In this document: piece by piece, positions 1 to 7,916 of the stretch
Position numbering within the stretch: the first letter of the stretch is position 1
Layout: each line of letters starts with the position of its first letter
Assembly (NCBI GenBank): GCA_947461205.1
Contig: CANHJG010000009.1
Location: 1-64,000, forward strand
From: Opitutia bacterium
GTDB lineage: Bacteria > Verrucomicrobiota > Verrucomicrobiia > Opitutales > Opitutaceae
Reading direction: 5' to 3'
Length of the DNA: 64,000 nucleotides
Notes under the pieces: model-generated
Told to the model about the DNA's origin: nothing
What the model saw: the letters and a program-made list of their open reading frames with translations, nothing else
Databases searched by the model: none
Position numbers and translations under genes: made by a program

Positions 1-407
1 ACTTCGGCGAAAGCCTCGGTGATCAATCCTGGTTCTGCGGATATCCCGACGTGCAGGTTTGTCGGGAGAGCTTCGATCAAATTGATCGAAAAAGTGACGA
101 GCTCGATCGTGAAAATATCTCCATTTTTGTTTCGGTTGCGTACTGCTCCGGCCCAGATCACGCCGGGTTCGGCAATTCGCTGGCGCAACGTTTTCAGATC
201 GGATTCGGAGAACCCTTCCGGCAACAAGACTACCGGCTTGAGTCCGACAATCTCTTCTTCCTGCCAGCCAAATCGGCGCGTAAATGCCGGATTAACATAA
301 ATAATCTCATCGAGAGAATTGGTCAGCGTGACCGCGTGCTCGACGCCGTCGAGCAGCTGGGCGAGAAGCGACCCGCGGATCAATACTCTAAATTCGTGAG
401 CTTGCAC
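1..407 (-). CDS. PAS-domain signalling protein, N-terminal part (cut by window start)
   Basis: Reading the minus strand from GTG at 407 gives an uninterrupted frame to the window edge. About 135 residues are visible and the C-terminus is missing. The protein has PAS-domain character: an early segment DGVEHAVTLTNSLDEIIYVN, then NPAFTRRFGW, EEEIVGLKP, and a segment NKNGDIFTIEL typical of the PAS beta-sheet core. PAS domains sense small ligands, redox state or light and are usually coupled to a histidine kinase, diguanylate cyclase or sigma-54 activator. The output domain lies outside the window, so its role is unknown. The start is uncertain: there is no clear Shine-Dalgarno site, and the nearest in-frame stop upstream is about 14 codons away. 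A frame on the opposite strand over the same bases shows no family features. Confidence 0.75.
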   Translation of the reverse strand, partial: MQAHEFRVLIRGSLLAQLLDGVEHAVTLTNSLDEIIYVNPAFTRRFGWQEEEIVGLKPVVLLPEGFSESDLKTLRQRIAEPGVIWAGAVRNRNKNGDIFTIELVTFSINLIEALPTNLHVGISAEPGLITEAFAE

Positions 408-909
408 AATGTATAGCTGTCTTACCGAGCATCCGCGCGGAGCGAAGGTTCAATATCTTTCAGTCTCTTACATCAGGGCAATTTGAACAATGATGTTTTT
501 AGTAAAAGGAATCGAATCGGCTGCGCCGGCCCCGCCGAGCGGCGGGCCGGGCGCCCGGCGCAACCCCGCGGGCTTGCGGGGGCGGCCGCCGGAAAATTCA
601 GCAGCACCCCTTGGGCTGCAACCGACGCCAGCCCGCGCACTGGCTATAGAGTCCGTCCCACGTTCGCTGATTTTCACCTTTCAAAATTGACCGGGCTTCC
701 TGCCGCAGCGGGGGCGCGACGAAAATTCGCAGCTGCGACGGCACACCCGCGACGGGTTTTCCCGGTGCACGGGACGAAGGTCCGACCAAGTTGCGGCGGG
801 CGCGGCACTTGGCGCGAATCGGCCCGCCGGCACTGCGTATGCAAAGGAGCGGTTCGCAGTTCAAAACTACTCAACCCAGCCCAATCACCTCCCTTCGGAG
901 AACACGACC
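408..909. other. Non-coding stretch upstream of the Hsp20 genes
   Basis: About 500 bases separate the PAS gene from the divergent Hsp20 genes. Short open frames here (for example 483-998 and 490-690) look like GC-bias artefacts and overlap the true Hsp20 start. The stretch holds a GC-rich imperfect hairpin at about 528-548 (GGCCCCGCC against GGCGGGCC) and, near its end, a candidate sigma-54 promoter. Nothing else recognisable was seen. Confidence 0.5.
827..845 (+). promoter_or_regulatory. Candidate sigma-54 (-24/-12) promoter for the Hsp20 pair
   Basis: The sequence CCGGCAC at 827-833 is followed by ATGCA at 839-843. The GG and GC dinucleotides are 12 bases apart, as in the sigma-54 consensus TGGCAC-N5-TTGCA. 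A start about 12 bases downstream would leave a leader of roughly 55 bases before the first Hsp20 gene. The match is imperfect, and no RpoN activator gene is visible, so this is a weak call. Confidence 0.3.
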
Positions 910-1371
910 ATGAGACTCATTCGTTACAGCTATCCTTCCTCTCGCAGCCTGACTCCCGGATCGGGCCGCTTTTCACCTTCGCCGTGGTCCGGTCTTGAGA
1001 CCGAGATCGACCGTCTCTTCACCTCGGCGCTTGGCGAGCTCGCCGACGCTCCGGTGACCGGTGCGCGCTTCCCGGTCGATCTCTACGAGGACAAGGGCCA
1101 CACCTACGTCCGCGCCGAGCTGCCCGGAGTCAGCCGCGAGGACCTCACGATCGAGGTCGTGAACGGCTACCTGACCATTGCCGCGGTGCGCAAGACACCC
1201 GCGTCCGAGGGCCAGCCCGAACAGTCCTGCTCGTTCAACCGCTCGCTGCGGCTCAACGACGAAGTGCAGGCCGACCAGATCGCGGCCGCCTACGAAAATG
1301 GCGTCCTGACCATCACGCTCCCGAAGCGCGAGGAAGCCACCCCGAAGAAGATCACCGTGCCGGTGAAATAA
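910..1371 (+). CDS. Hsp20/alpha-crystallin small heat-shock protein
   Basis: This 153-residue protein is the usual length for a bacterial small heat-shock protein. Its N-terminal arm (about residues 1-45, rich in Ser, Pro and aromatic residues) precedes an alpha-crystallin domain at about 47-142. The domain contains FPVDLYEDKGHTYVRAELPG, the NGYLTIAA strand and the closing motif ENGVLTITLPKRE, followed by the short tail KKITVPVK with the I-x-V motif used in oligomer assembly. These proteins hold unfolding proteins in a refoldable state without using ATP. The start is supported by CGGAG about 10 bases upstream of the ATG. It lies 65 bases upstream of a second Hsp20 gene in the same direction, so the two probably form a stress-induced operon. 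Confidence 0.93.
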   Translation: MRLIRYSYPSSRSLTPGSGRFSPSPWSGLETEIDRLFTSALGELADAPVTGARFPVDLYEDKGHTYVRAELPGVSREDLTIEVVNGYLTIAAVRKTPASEGQPEQSCSFNRSLRLNDEVQADQIAAAYENGVLTITLPKREEATPKKITVPVK

Positions 1372-1436
1372 CCACCGAGCCGCACCGGCCCAACCCAGAA
1401 TTCCCAACGCCAGAGCTCCCAAAAGGAAACCTTCCC

Positions 1437-1841
1437 ATGTCCCTCATACCAAATCTCATTCCTTCGTTCGCCCGCACGCCGGCGCAGACTGACGCTACCG
1501 CCGCCTCCGCTCTGGAGCCGACCGTGAAGCCCATCTATGAAATTAAAGAGACGGCCGACGCGTATGCCGTCACCGTGCTCCTTCCGGGCGTCACCAAGGA
1601 CGCGCTCGAAATCACTGCGGACGACAGCCAGGTCCGCATCCTCGGCCGGCGCGGCTGGCAGCGGCCGGAGGCGTGGACGGTGCTATATCGTGAAAGTGCC
1701 GACGCGGTTTACGAGCTGGTGCTGACGCACGACAACGCGATCGACGCCGACAAAGTGGCGGCGGAACTGCGCGATGGCGTATTGAGGGTCACGCTGCCGA
1801 AGCACGAAGCGATCAAGCCGCGCAAGATCGCGGTGAGCTGA
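1437..1841 (+). CDS. Second Hsp20-family small heat-shock protein
   Basis: A 134-residue Hsp20-type protein encoded 65 bases downstream of the first. The alpha-crystallin domain spans about residues 30-130 and includes YEIKETADAYAVTVLLPGV and the C-terminal DGVLRVTLPKHEAIKPRKIAV, which carries the conserved G-V-L and I-A-V elements. A segment RRGWQRPEAW in the middle of the domain differs from the loop normally seen, and the two paralogues are clearly diverged. AAAAGGAAA lies about 10 bases before the ATG. A hairpin terminator follows the gene, which supports a two-gene transcript. Paired small heat-shock proteins often form mixed oligomers with different client ranges; that is inference here. 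Confidence 0.88.
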   Translation: MSLIPNLIPSFARTPAQTDATAASALEPTVKPIYEIKETADAYAVTVLLPGVTKDALEITADDSQVRILGRRGWQRPEAWTVLYRESADAVYELVLTHDNAIDADKVAAELRDGVLRVTLPKHEAIKPRKIAVS

Positions 1842-1899
1842 TCCGCGATCAGGTTGAGCGATCCCTTGCGCGGGGCCAAGGCCACCGCGCTCTTTGCAC

Positions 1900-1934
1900 C
1901 GCCGGGTGCCGCAGCGGCGGCCCCGGCGTTTTTT
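1900..1934 (+). terminator. Rho-independent terminator of the Hsp20 pair
   Basis: A perfect 7-bp stem (CGCCGGG at 1900-1906 and CCCGGCG at 1922-1928) is followed directly by six T residues at 1929-1934. It lies about 60 bases after the stop of the second Hsp20 gene and just before the end of the convergent TonB-receptor gene. Confidence 0.8.
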
Positions 1935-1945
1935 ACTTCGGCGGA

Positions 1946-4615
1946 TCAGAGATCGGTCGAGACTGTCAGGCGGAAGGAGCGGGGATCGCCCCAGGAAGCC
2001 GAGCCGATGGCGGCGGAGCGGTAGTAGTCTTGGTCGAGGAGGTTATCGATGTTGAGCTGGAAGGACGTGTTGCGGTTGAGGACCTTCCGATTGTAGCTGA
2101 AGAACGCGTTGTAGAGCGTGTAGGCCGGCGAGTAGAGATTGGTCGAGGCAGCGCTGGCTGCGCCGGTGAGATTGACGGAGCCGCGGTAGGTGCGGAGGCG
2201 CCAGTTGGCGCCGGCGCCGATCGCGAAGCCTTTGAGGGTGCCCTGGGAGAAGGCGTAGCGGCTGACGAGGTTGCCGCGCGCTTTGGTGAAGCCGCCGTTG
2301 GGCACGCCTTCGGGTACGGTGGAGATGAGATCGTTGAGGAGGGGGGTGGCTTTGCCCTGGGCTTTGCCATCGGCCTGAAACTCTCGGAGGATCGGCACGC
2401 GGTCGACGTTGCTGACGTCGTTGTCGGAGTAGGACGCACTTAGGCGCCAGTTGCGGGTCAGGTTGGCGATGGCCGCGACTTCGTTGCCTTTGGTGCGCGT
2501 CGTCTGGTAGTCGCCGGTGGCGGTGACGTCGAACCCACTGCCGAAGTTGGTGGTCATCTCGTCGCGAAACGCAGCGGTCACGCCGGGCACGGCAAAGCGG
2601 GCATTGGGCGTGAAGTTGTTATAATTGACGTAATTCAGCTCGAGTTTGCCTTGCAGCAGCGTGAGGCGGGCGGAGATATCGCGGCCCTCGCCGACGGGGA
2701 TGCTCGACAGTTCGCCGGCGTTGAACGTCGCGTTGCCTTGGCCGACGGAGATGCGGAAGGACTGGGCGTAGTTGTAGCCGATGGCGAACAGGTCGTTGAA
2801 GCGGAGGACGCCGCCGTAATTTGCGCCGTCGACTTTATAGCGGACGAATTGCTGGGCGGGGGTATTGAAGGCCTCGATGTAATCGACCTCCCATTCCTTT
2901 TGCGCGCGCACCATGCCGCGCGTGGTCTTCATATTAAACTTGTCCTGACGATAGCCAATCATCGTGAAGAGGTGGTCTTTGAAGTAGGAGCCGGAAGCGC
3001 CGACGCCCCACGAAGGCGTGTAGAAACGGCGGTCGATGAACTGGCCGGTGGCGGCGATGGCGTTGGATAAGTCAGGATAGTAGGCGGAGACGCCGGGGAC
3101 GGGGCCGAGATCGGCGGTGCGGGAGGAGTCGAGGCCGTCGCGCAGATAGTAGCGGCGGGTGAAGCGATTGTTGGTGAAGACGGTGCGGTTGGCGACAAAG
3201 GCGGCTTGGGTGATCGCGGGATTGATCGTGCCGACCCAGTTGGGGTTGGTGGGGTCGAGATACTCGGCGTATTTGGCTTTCTTCTGGCCGGGGGTGTCCT
3301 GGTGTTGCTGCACGTTGGCGATGAGCTGTTGCTTCATCCACGTGAAGTTCAGGTCGTAGACGGCGGAGAGGCGGATATCGCGCACGGTGTTGCCGTTGAA
3401 GGCGTGGGTGCGGAAATATTCAGTATAGAGCTCGTTGAAATACGGATTGGTCAGGCCGTTTGCGAGGAGCGGGCTGCGGTCGCGCGTAATGTTGCGGGCG
3501 CTGGCGCCCCAGCTTTCGAGGTTTTGCTGATAGAAGTTGCCGCTGAGCTGGAGGTGGAGGTTTTTGCCGATGTCTTGGTTGACCTCGAGGGTGACGGACG
3601 TGGTCGCGTTGTTGTAGGTGGCGTTGGGGCCGTTGATCTGCGTGCGCTTAGGAATGAGGTCGGGATCGACCACCGCGGCGCCCGGGCCGGTGCTGATCAC
3701 GCGGCCTTGGGCGCGATAGCCGGTGCCGAGGGCGGTGTTGTAGAGGTAGCCGACGGCGCCGAGCGTGGCGGTGGCGGTGCGGGAGTAGGCGTCGATCATC
3801 ATACCCTGCGAGATAACGGCGGCGGTGCGGTCGTGTTCGGCCATCACGGTGACCAGCGTTTGCTGCGTCGGGCGGTAAGTGATGGCGCTGTAGATCCCGC
3901 GGAAATCGCGGCGCACATTATCCATCCAGGAATCGTTGTGGCTGTTGACCGCGGAGAGGCGGACCGCGAGTTTGTTGGGGATCAGGCGGCGGTTGAGGTC
4001 GAGTTCGGCGCGGAAGAGATGGTTGCTGCCCGCCATGAGCTTGGCGCGGGTGAGGTCGCGGCTGAGGAGGCCGCGTTTGGTGATCTGGTTGTTGGCGCCG
4101 CCGACATCGGCTTCGCCGTAGAGGAAGGCGTTGGGGCCGCGCAGCTCCTCGACTTTCTCGGTGGAGAACGCGTCCATCGGGGAATACCAGATCCAGCCGT
4201 TGCGGAGGGCATAGGCATTGGGGACGCCGCGGAGAATGACGCGGCTTTGCACGAGGGCGTTGGGGTCGGGGTTGGATTCACCGGAAACCATCCAGGTGGA
4301 CATCTCTTCCATCGTGGTGAGACCGAGGTCCTCGATGAACTGAGCGTTCATGATCGAGATGGAGTTGGCGACGTTCTTGAGCTCCTGCGCGGTGCGCATG
4401 CCGGAGGTGGTCTGCATCGACTCGTATCCGAGGTCTTTTTCCTCCGAGACGGTGAAGACGGAGAGTTTGACGGCCTCGTCGGTTTTGGCCGAGTTGGCCG
4501 GCGCGGTGGACGTGGGGGCCTGGTTGGTCTGGGCAAAGGCGGAACCGGCGAGCAGGGCGCAGGCGGCGCGGGTGAGCCGCGCAATGGTCAGCGGACGGGA
4601 CTTGGGCATAGTCAT
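1946..4615 (-). CDS. TonB-dependent outer-membrane receptor
   Basis: An 889-residue protein with a signal peptide (about residues 1-28, ending in SAFAQ). A TonB-box-like segment VKLSVFTVSEE lies at about 49-59. The plug domain follows at about 65-190, with VEELRGPNAFLYGEADVGGA and NQITKRG. The rest is a beta-barrel ending in a short strand with hydrophobic alternation, FRLTVSTDL. Such receptors bind a substrate at the outer membrane and import it using TonB-ExbB-ExbD energy. There is no N-terminal carboxypeptidase-like domain and no SusD partner beside it, so the substrate cannot be named. The gene stands alone. A second ATG two codons downstream is an equally possible start. The plus-strand frame at 3206-4951 is a GC-bias shadow. 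Confidence 0.9.
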   Translation of the reverse strand: MTMPKSRPLTIARLTRAACALLAGSAFAQTNQAPTSTAPANSAKTDEAVKLSVFTVSEEKDLGYESMQTTSGMRTAQELKNVANSISIMNAQFIEDLGLTTMEEMSTWMVSGESNPDPNALVQSRVILRGVPNAYALRNGWIWYSPMDAFSTEKVEELRGPNAFLYGEADVGGANNQITKRGLLSRDLTRAKLMAGSNHLFRAELDLNRRLIPNKLAVRLSAVNSHNDSWMDNVRRDFRGIYSAITYRPTQQTLVTVMAEHDRTAAVISQGMMIDAYSRTATATLGAVGYLYNTALGTGYRAQGRVISTGPGAAVVDPDLIPKRTQINGPNATYNNATTSVTLEVNQDIGKNLHLQLSGNFYQQNLESWGASARNITRDRSPLLANGLTNPYFNELYTEYFRTHAFNGNTVRDIRLSAVYDLNFTWMKQQLIANVQQHQDTPGQKKAKYAEYLDPTNPNWVGTINPAITQAAFVANRTVFTNNRFTRRYYLRDGLDSSRTADLGPVPGVSAYYPDLSNAIAATGQFIDRRFYTPSWGVGASGSYFKDHLFTMIGYRQDKFNMKTTRGMVRAQKEWEVDYIEAFNTPAQQFVRYKVDGANYGGVLRFNDLFAIGYNYAQSFRISVGQGNATFNAGELSSIPVGEGRDISARLTLLQGKLELNYVNYNNFTPNARFAVPGVTAAFRDEMTTNFGSGFDVTATGDYQTTRTKGNEVAAIANLTRNWRLSASYSDNDVSNVDRVPILREFQADGKAQGKATPLLNDLISTVPEGVPNGGFTKARGNLVSRYAFSQGTLKGFAIGAGANWRLRTYRGSVNLTGAASAASTNLYSPAYTLYNAFFSYNRKVLNRNTSFQLNIDNLLDQDYYRSAAIGSASWGDPRSFRLTVSTDL

Positions 4616-4913
4616 GGTCGTAGGGAGTGGAGAAGTCTCTCCGGGATTGGAGGTCGGGATCCGGGGGGGGCGCTCTCGTGCCGGGGACTACCCGGCGAAA
4701 GTGCGCGGCCGGCGGCACGTCGTCGAGCAAGGAGTAAGCTCAATCGCCCAAAAGATTCAGACTTTGATTTGCCGGGTCGCCGCGAGCGCCAGCGAGGGGT
4801 GATCCGGCCACTCGCTGGCGCTCGCGCCGACCGAAAAGCCCAGAGTTCAAAGGACGTTGGGATGAACTCGGCGGCGTGGGCGGCGGAGGCTTTCTTTTTT
4901 ATGCGGATGGCGC
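4616..4913. other. Intergenic region between divergent genes, with a long perfect inverted repeat
   Basis: This stretch lies between the divergent TonB-receptor and DCC-protein genes and must hold both promoters, although none is clear by eye. A small inverted repeat, GGAGA-AGTC-TCTCC, lies just upstream of the receptor start (about 4631-4644). The large inverted repeat at 4781-4826 is listed separately. Confidence 0.4.
4781..4826. repeat. Perfect 16-bp inverted repeat (REP-like or cruciform element)
   Basis: CGCGAGCGCCAGCGAG at 4781-4796 is matched exactly by its reverse complement at 4811-4826, with a 14-base spacer. There is no T-run on either side, so it is not a standard terminator. It could be a REP-type palindrome, a binding site or a structured leader for the downstream DCC-family gene. 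Confidence 0.7.
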
Positions 4914-5378
4914 ATGGTAGTCATTCCAACCGTCATGCCGTTGTCTGCTGAATCTTCGCCCGCGAGTCCCGTGCTGCTCTTCGATGGCGAGTGCGGGCTG
5001 TGCCACCGGATCGTGCGGGGGCTGCTGCGGTGGGATGGCGCGGGGCGGTTGCGGTTTGCGCCGCTGCAGGGCCCGGCAGCGCAGGCGTATCTGCGGGCTG
5101 TGGGGCTGCCCACGGAGGATTTCGATTCGCTGGTGTTCGTGCCGGACTGGTCGCGGCGCGACGGGGCGGGATTTCTGGGGCGGACGGACGGGGTGATCGC
5201 GGCGCTGCGCACGGTGGGCGGGTTGGCGCGGGGGTTGGCGGGCGTGCTCGCGGTGTTTCCGGCCGCGTGGCGCGATGCGGGTTACTGGGTGGTGGCGCGA
5301 TGGCGTTACCGGATTTTTGGCGCATGGCGTCCGCGGCCGTTGGCGCGGCCAGAGTGGGCGGCGCGGTTTCTGGCGTAG
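4914..5378 (+). CDS. DUF393 / DCC-family thiol-disulfide oxidoreductase-like protein
   Basis: A 154-residue protein with the DCC-family signature DGECGLCHR near residue 24, in which Asp and two Cys spaced C-x-x-C form a thioredoxin-like redox motif. The length suits the family. The C-terminal part is rich in Trp and Arg (WRDAGYWVVARWRYRIFGAW), typical of DUF393 proteins. Family members are annotated as putative thiol-disulfide oxidoreductases, but no physiological substrate is established. The ATG at 4935 (MPLSAESS) is an alternative start that still leaves the motif intact. The gene is transcribed away from the TonB receptor and converges on the TerC-family gene. Confidence 0.82.
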   Translation: MVVIPTVMPLSAESSPASPVLLFDGECGLCHRIVRGLLRWDGAGRLRFAPLQGPAAQAYLRAVGLPTEDFDSLVFVPDWSRRDGAGFLGRTDGVIAALRTVGGLARGLAGVLAVFPAAWRDAGYWVVARWRYRIFGAWRPRPLARPEWAARFLA

Positions 5379-5412
5379 CCCGTTCGCGCGGGGACGGGGG
5401 CCGCGCGTGACG

Positions 5413-6363
5413 TCATTCCGCTTTAGGCGGCGGCTTGATCAGCGCGGACATGAGCACGGAGGTCGAGAGCACGGCGCCGATGACGCCGAGGGACGTACCC
5501 GTGCTGATCTGCACCCAGTGTTCGATGAGCATTTTTACGCCGATGAAGACGAGGATGACCGCGAGGCCGACTTTGAGAAACCGGAAGAGCGACATGATGC
5601 CGCTGAGGGCGAAGTAGAGCGAACGCAGGCCGAGGATTGCGAAGATGTTTGAGGTGAGCGCGACGAAGCTGTCCTTCGTGATCGCGAGCACGGCGGGGAG
5701 GGAGTCGAGGGCGAAGACGACGTCGGTCGTCTCGATGACGAGCAGGACGATGAACATCGGCGTGGCCATGCGCTTCCCGTGGTGGACGGTGAAGAAGTGG
5801 CCGTGGTCGTTCTTGGGGGCGACGGGGAAGAAGCGGCGGAAGAGCCGGACGGCGGCGTTGTGCTCGGGGTCGACCTCGGCGTCTTTGCTGGGGAGGGCCA
5901 TCTTGATGCCGGTGTAGACGAGGAAGGCGCCGAAGATATAGAGGACCCAGTGGAAGCGCGCGATGACGCTTACCCCGACCAGAATGAAGACGGCGCGCAT
6001 CACGACGGCGCCGATGATGCCCCAGAAGAGCACGCGGTGTTGGAAGCGCGGCTCGACCTTGAAGTAGGCGAAGACGAGAATGAAGACGAAGACGTTGTCC
6101 ACGCTCAGGCAGAGTTCGATGAGGTAACTGGCGAGGAACTGTTGGCCGAGTTCGGGTCCGCGCCACCACCAGACGATGCCGCCGAACGTGAGGGCGAGCG
6201 TACCCCAGACAGCGCACCACCCGAGGGCTTCCTTCATCGAAACGACATGGGAATCGCGCTGGAACACGCCGAGGTCCAGCGCGAGCATGGCGGTGATGAA
6301 GAGGAAGAACGCACCCCAAGCCCAAAGGGGCATGGCGTCAATGGCGGCGAGAAACGGAAACAT
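5413..6363 (-). CDS. TerC/Alx-family integral membrane protein
   Basis: From the ATG at 6363 this encodes 316 residues with about eight to nine membrane segments. Characteristic TerC motifs are visible: the acidic membrane motif ELCLSVDNVFVFILVF, the repeated ETTDVVFALDSLPAVLAI, and the C-terminal segment LAVILVFIGVKML. These paired D-N and D-S motifs are thought to form a metal or ion site. TerC/Alx proteins are linked to tellurite resistance, pH response and manganese export. I saw no yybP-ykoY manganese riboswitch upstream. The longer frame beginning at 6525 adds a low-complexity Pro/Ser-rich stretch that is not plausible as protein. MPLWAW at 6333 is another possible start. Divergent from the MscS gene. 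Confidence 0.88.
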   Translation of the reverse strand: MFPFLAAIDAMPLWAWGAFFLFITAMLALDLGVFQRDSHVVSMKEALGWCAVWGTLALTFGGIVWWWRGPELGQQFLASYLIELCLSVDNVFVFILVFAYFKVEPRFQHRVLFWGIIGAVVMRAVFILVGVSVIARFHWVLYIFGAFLVYTGIKMALPSKDAEVDPEHNAAVRLFRRFFPVAPKNDHGHFFTVHHGKRMATPMFIVLLVIETTDVVFALDSLPAVLAITKDSFVALTSNIFAILGLRSLYFALSGIMSLFRFLKVGLAVILVFIGVKMLIEHWVQISTGTSLGVIGAVLSTSVLMSALIKPPPKAE

Positions 6364-6527
6364 GGGCGCGGAGCTTGGCCAGAGGCGGGCGTGGCGGGCA
6401 AGCGGGGAGTGGCGGGATGGAAAATTCGCGCGGGCCTCCATGGGCGAAGGCGAGGGCGAGGGAGCCGTCGGAGCCGGGGCAAACCGCTTTGACAAAGGAG
6501 AGGCGGCCGGTTGAGTCGGTCGCACTT

Positions 6528-7802
6528 ATGAAGCGTTATTTGCGTCTCTGGTTTTGCGCCCTCGCACTCCTGGCCGCGTGCGCCGCTCCGGCGGCGGAGG
6601 CCACGGCGACGGCCGCCACGGGCGAAGCGGCGAACACGGCCGCGGTCGCGGCGGTGGTGGCGACCGGCAGCGCCAACGCGAGGACGCCCGATCTGCTGGA
6701 GCACATGGTCGATGTGATCCTCGGGCTCTTCAACGTGAAGAGCAGCGGCAACACGGTGACGCACTACGTCATCTGTGCGTTGTTGCTCGTCGTCGCGATT
6801 TTGCTGCGGCGGTTTCTGACGACGATTTTCTTCAACCAGCTGAAGAAAATCGCGGCGAGAACAGAGACGACGCTCGACGACAAGCTCTTCCCGGCGATGG
6901 AGTCGCCGGTCGCGACCTTTGTGATGGTGACGGGCATCTTCGCCGCCCTGAAGGTGCTGAAGCTGTCCGAGACGGCGGACCACAGTATCGCGGCCGGTTC
7001 GACGGTGGCGTTTTCGCTGGTGATTTTCTGGGGGCTACTGCGGGCCTTCGACGCGATCATCGACCATGCGACCGAGATCGCGCGGGAGAAACAGCTGGGC
7101 ATCGCGGCGTTCATGCCGTGGATCAAGAAGTCGCTCATCGCGGTGTTCGTGGTCGTGGGCACGTTGATCACCGTCCAGAGCCTCGGCTATAATGTCTCGA
7201 CGATTTTGCAGGGTCTCGGCATCGGCGGACTGGCGTTCGCCCTCGCTGCGCAGGACACGATCGCGAATCTTTTCGGTTCGATCGTCGTCGCCATCGACCA
7301 GCCGTTCAAGGTCGGCGAAACGGTGCGGATCGGCATCCACACCGGCACGGTCGAGGACATCGGCCTGCGCTCGACGAAGATCCGGCTGGTGGACAAGTCG
7401 CTCGTGGTGATACCGAACAAGATGGTGTCGTCCGAGGCGGTCGTGAATCTCTCCCGCTTCACGCAGCGCCGCATCGAGCAGGTCATCGGGCTCACCTACG
7501 ACACGACGCCGGATCAGTTAGCCGCGGTCGTGGACGAGATCCGCGCGCGGCTACTGGCGGACGCGGAGGTCGATCCGACGTCGGTGCTGGTCTATTTCCG
7601 TGATTTCAACGCGTCGTCGCTCGACGTGTGGGTGGTCTATGTGAGCCGCGATCCGGACGCGAAGAAAGCCCATGCGCTGAAGCAGCGGATGAATCTTGCG
7701 ATCATGCGGGCGGTGGCGGCGCGCGAGCTATCGTTTGCGTATCCGACCTCGGTTATGCACCTCGATGGGCCGGTCGCGAAACAGCTGGTGGGGCAAAAAT
7801 AA
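6528..7802 (+). CDS. MscS-family mechanosensitive ion channel
   Basis: A 424-residue protein starting with a signal-like segment MKRYLRLWFCALALLAAC, then an Ala/Thr-rich linker. Transmembrane helices lie around residues 80-95, 120-140, 155-175 and 200-220. The pore-lining helix and beta-domain entry carry the MscS hallmark GLGIGGLAFALAAQDTIANL and FGSIVVAIDQPFKVGETVRI. The C-terminal cytoplasmic alpha-beta domain runs to the end. MscS channels open under membrane tension and release solutes during osmotic downshock. The ATG at 6528 is chosen because the in-frame extension back to 6375 overlaps the divergent TerC-family gene's upstream region and has no family character. The cysteine after LLAA suggests possible lipoprotein processing. 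Confidence 0.92.
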   Translation: MKRYLRLWFCALALLAACAAPAAEATATAATGEAANTAAVAAVVATGSANARTPDLLEHMVDVILGLFNVKSSGNTVTHYVICALLLVVAILLRRFLTTIFFNQLKKIAARTETTLDDKLFPAMESPVATFVMVTGIFAALKVLKLSETADHSIAAGSTVAFSLVIFWGLLRAFDAIIDHATEIAREKQLGIAAFMPWIKKSLIAVFVVVGTLITVQSLGYNVSTILQGLGIGGLAFALAAQDTIANLFGSIVVAIDQPFKVGETVRIGIHTGTVEDIGLRSTKIRLVDKSLVVIPNKMVSSEAVVNLSRFTQRRIEQVIGLTYDTTPDQLAAVVDEIRARLLADAEVDPTSVLVYFRDFNASSLDVWVVYVSRDPDAKKAHALKQRMNLAIMRAVAARELSFAYPTSVMHLDGPVAKQLVGQK

Positions 7803-7916
7803 CGGTGCGGCAGGCGGCGCGGACGGGAAAAGCGGTGGATTTACTGGCAATCGGGGGCGCGGCGGGTTAGCTGACCGTTGGCCGGGCCCGTGAGGGGTGC
7901 TGGCGAATCTTACCTC

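Noticed and set aside
1-416. Plus-strand frames at 19-300 and 51-416
   Set aside because: They are antisense to a PAS-domain frame on the minus strand with clear family motifs.
3206-4951. 581-codon plus-strand frame
   Set aside because: Antisense to the TonB receptor; Gly/Val/Glu-rich with no domain or signal.
5413-6527. yybP-ykoY manganese riboswitch upstream of the TerC-family gene
   Set aside because: The leader lacks the conserved loop motifs, and the region is mostly low-complexity GC-rich sequence.
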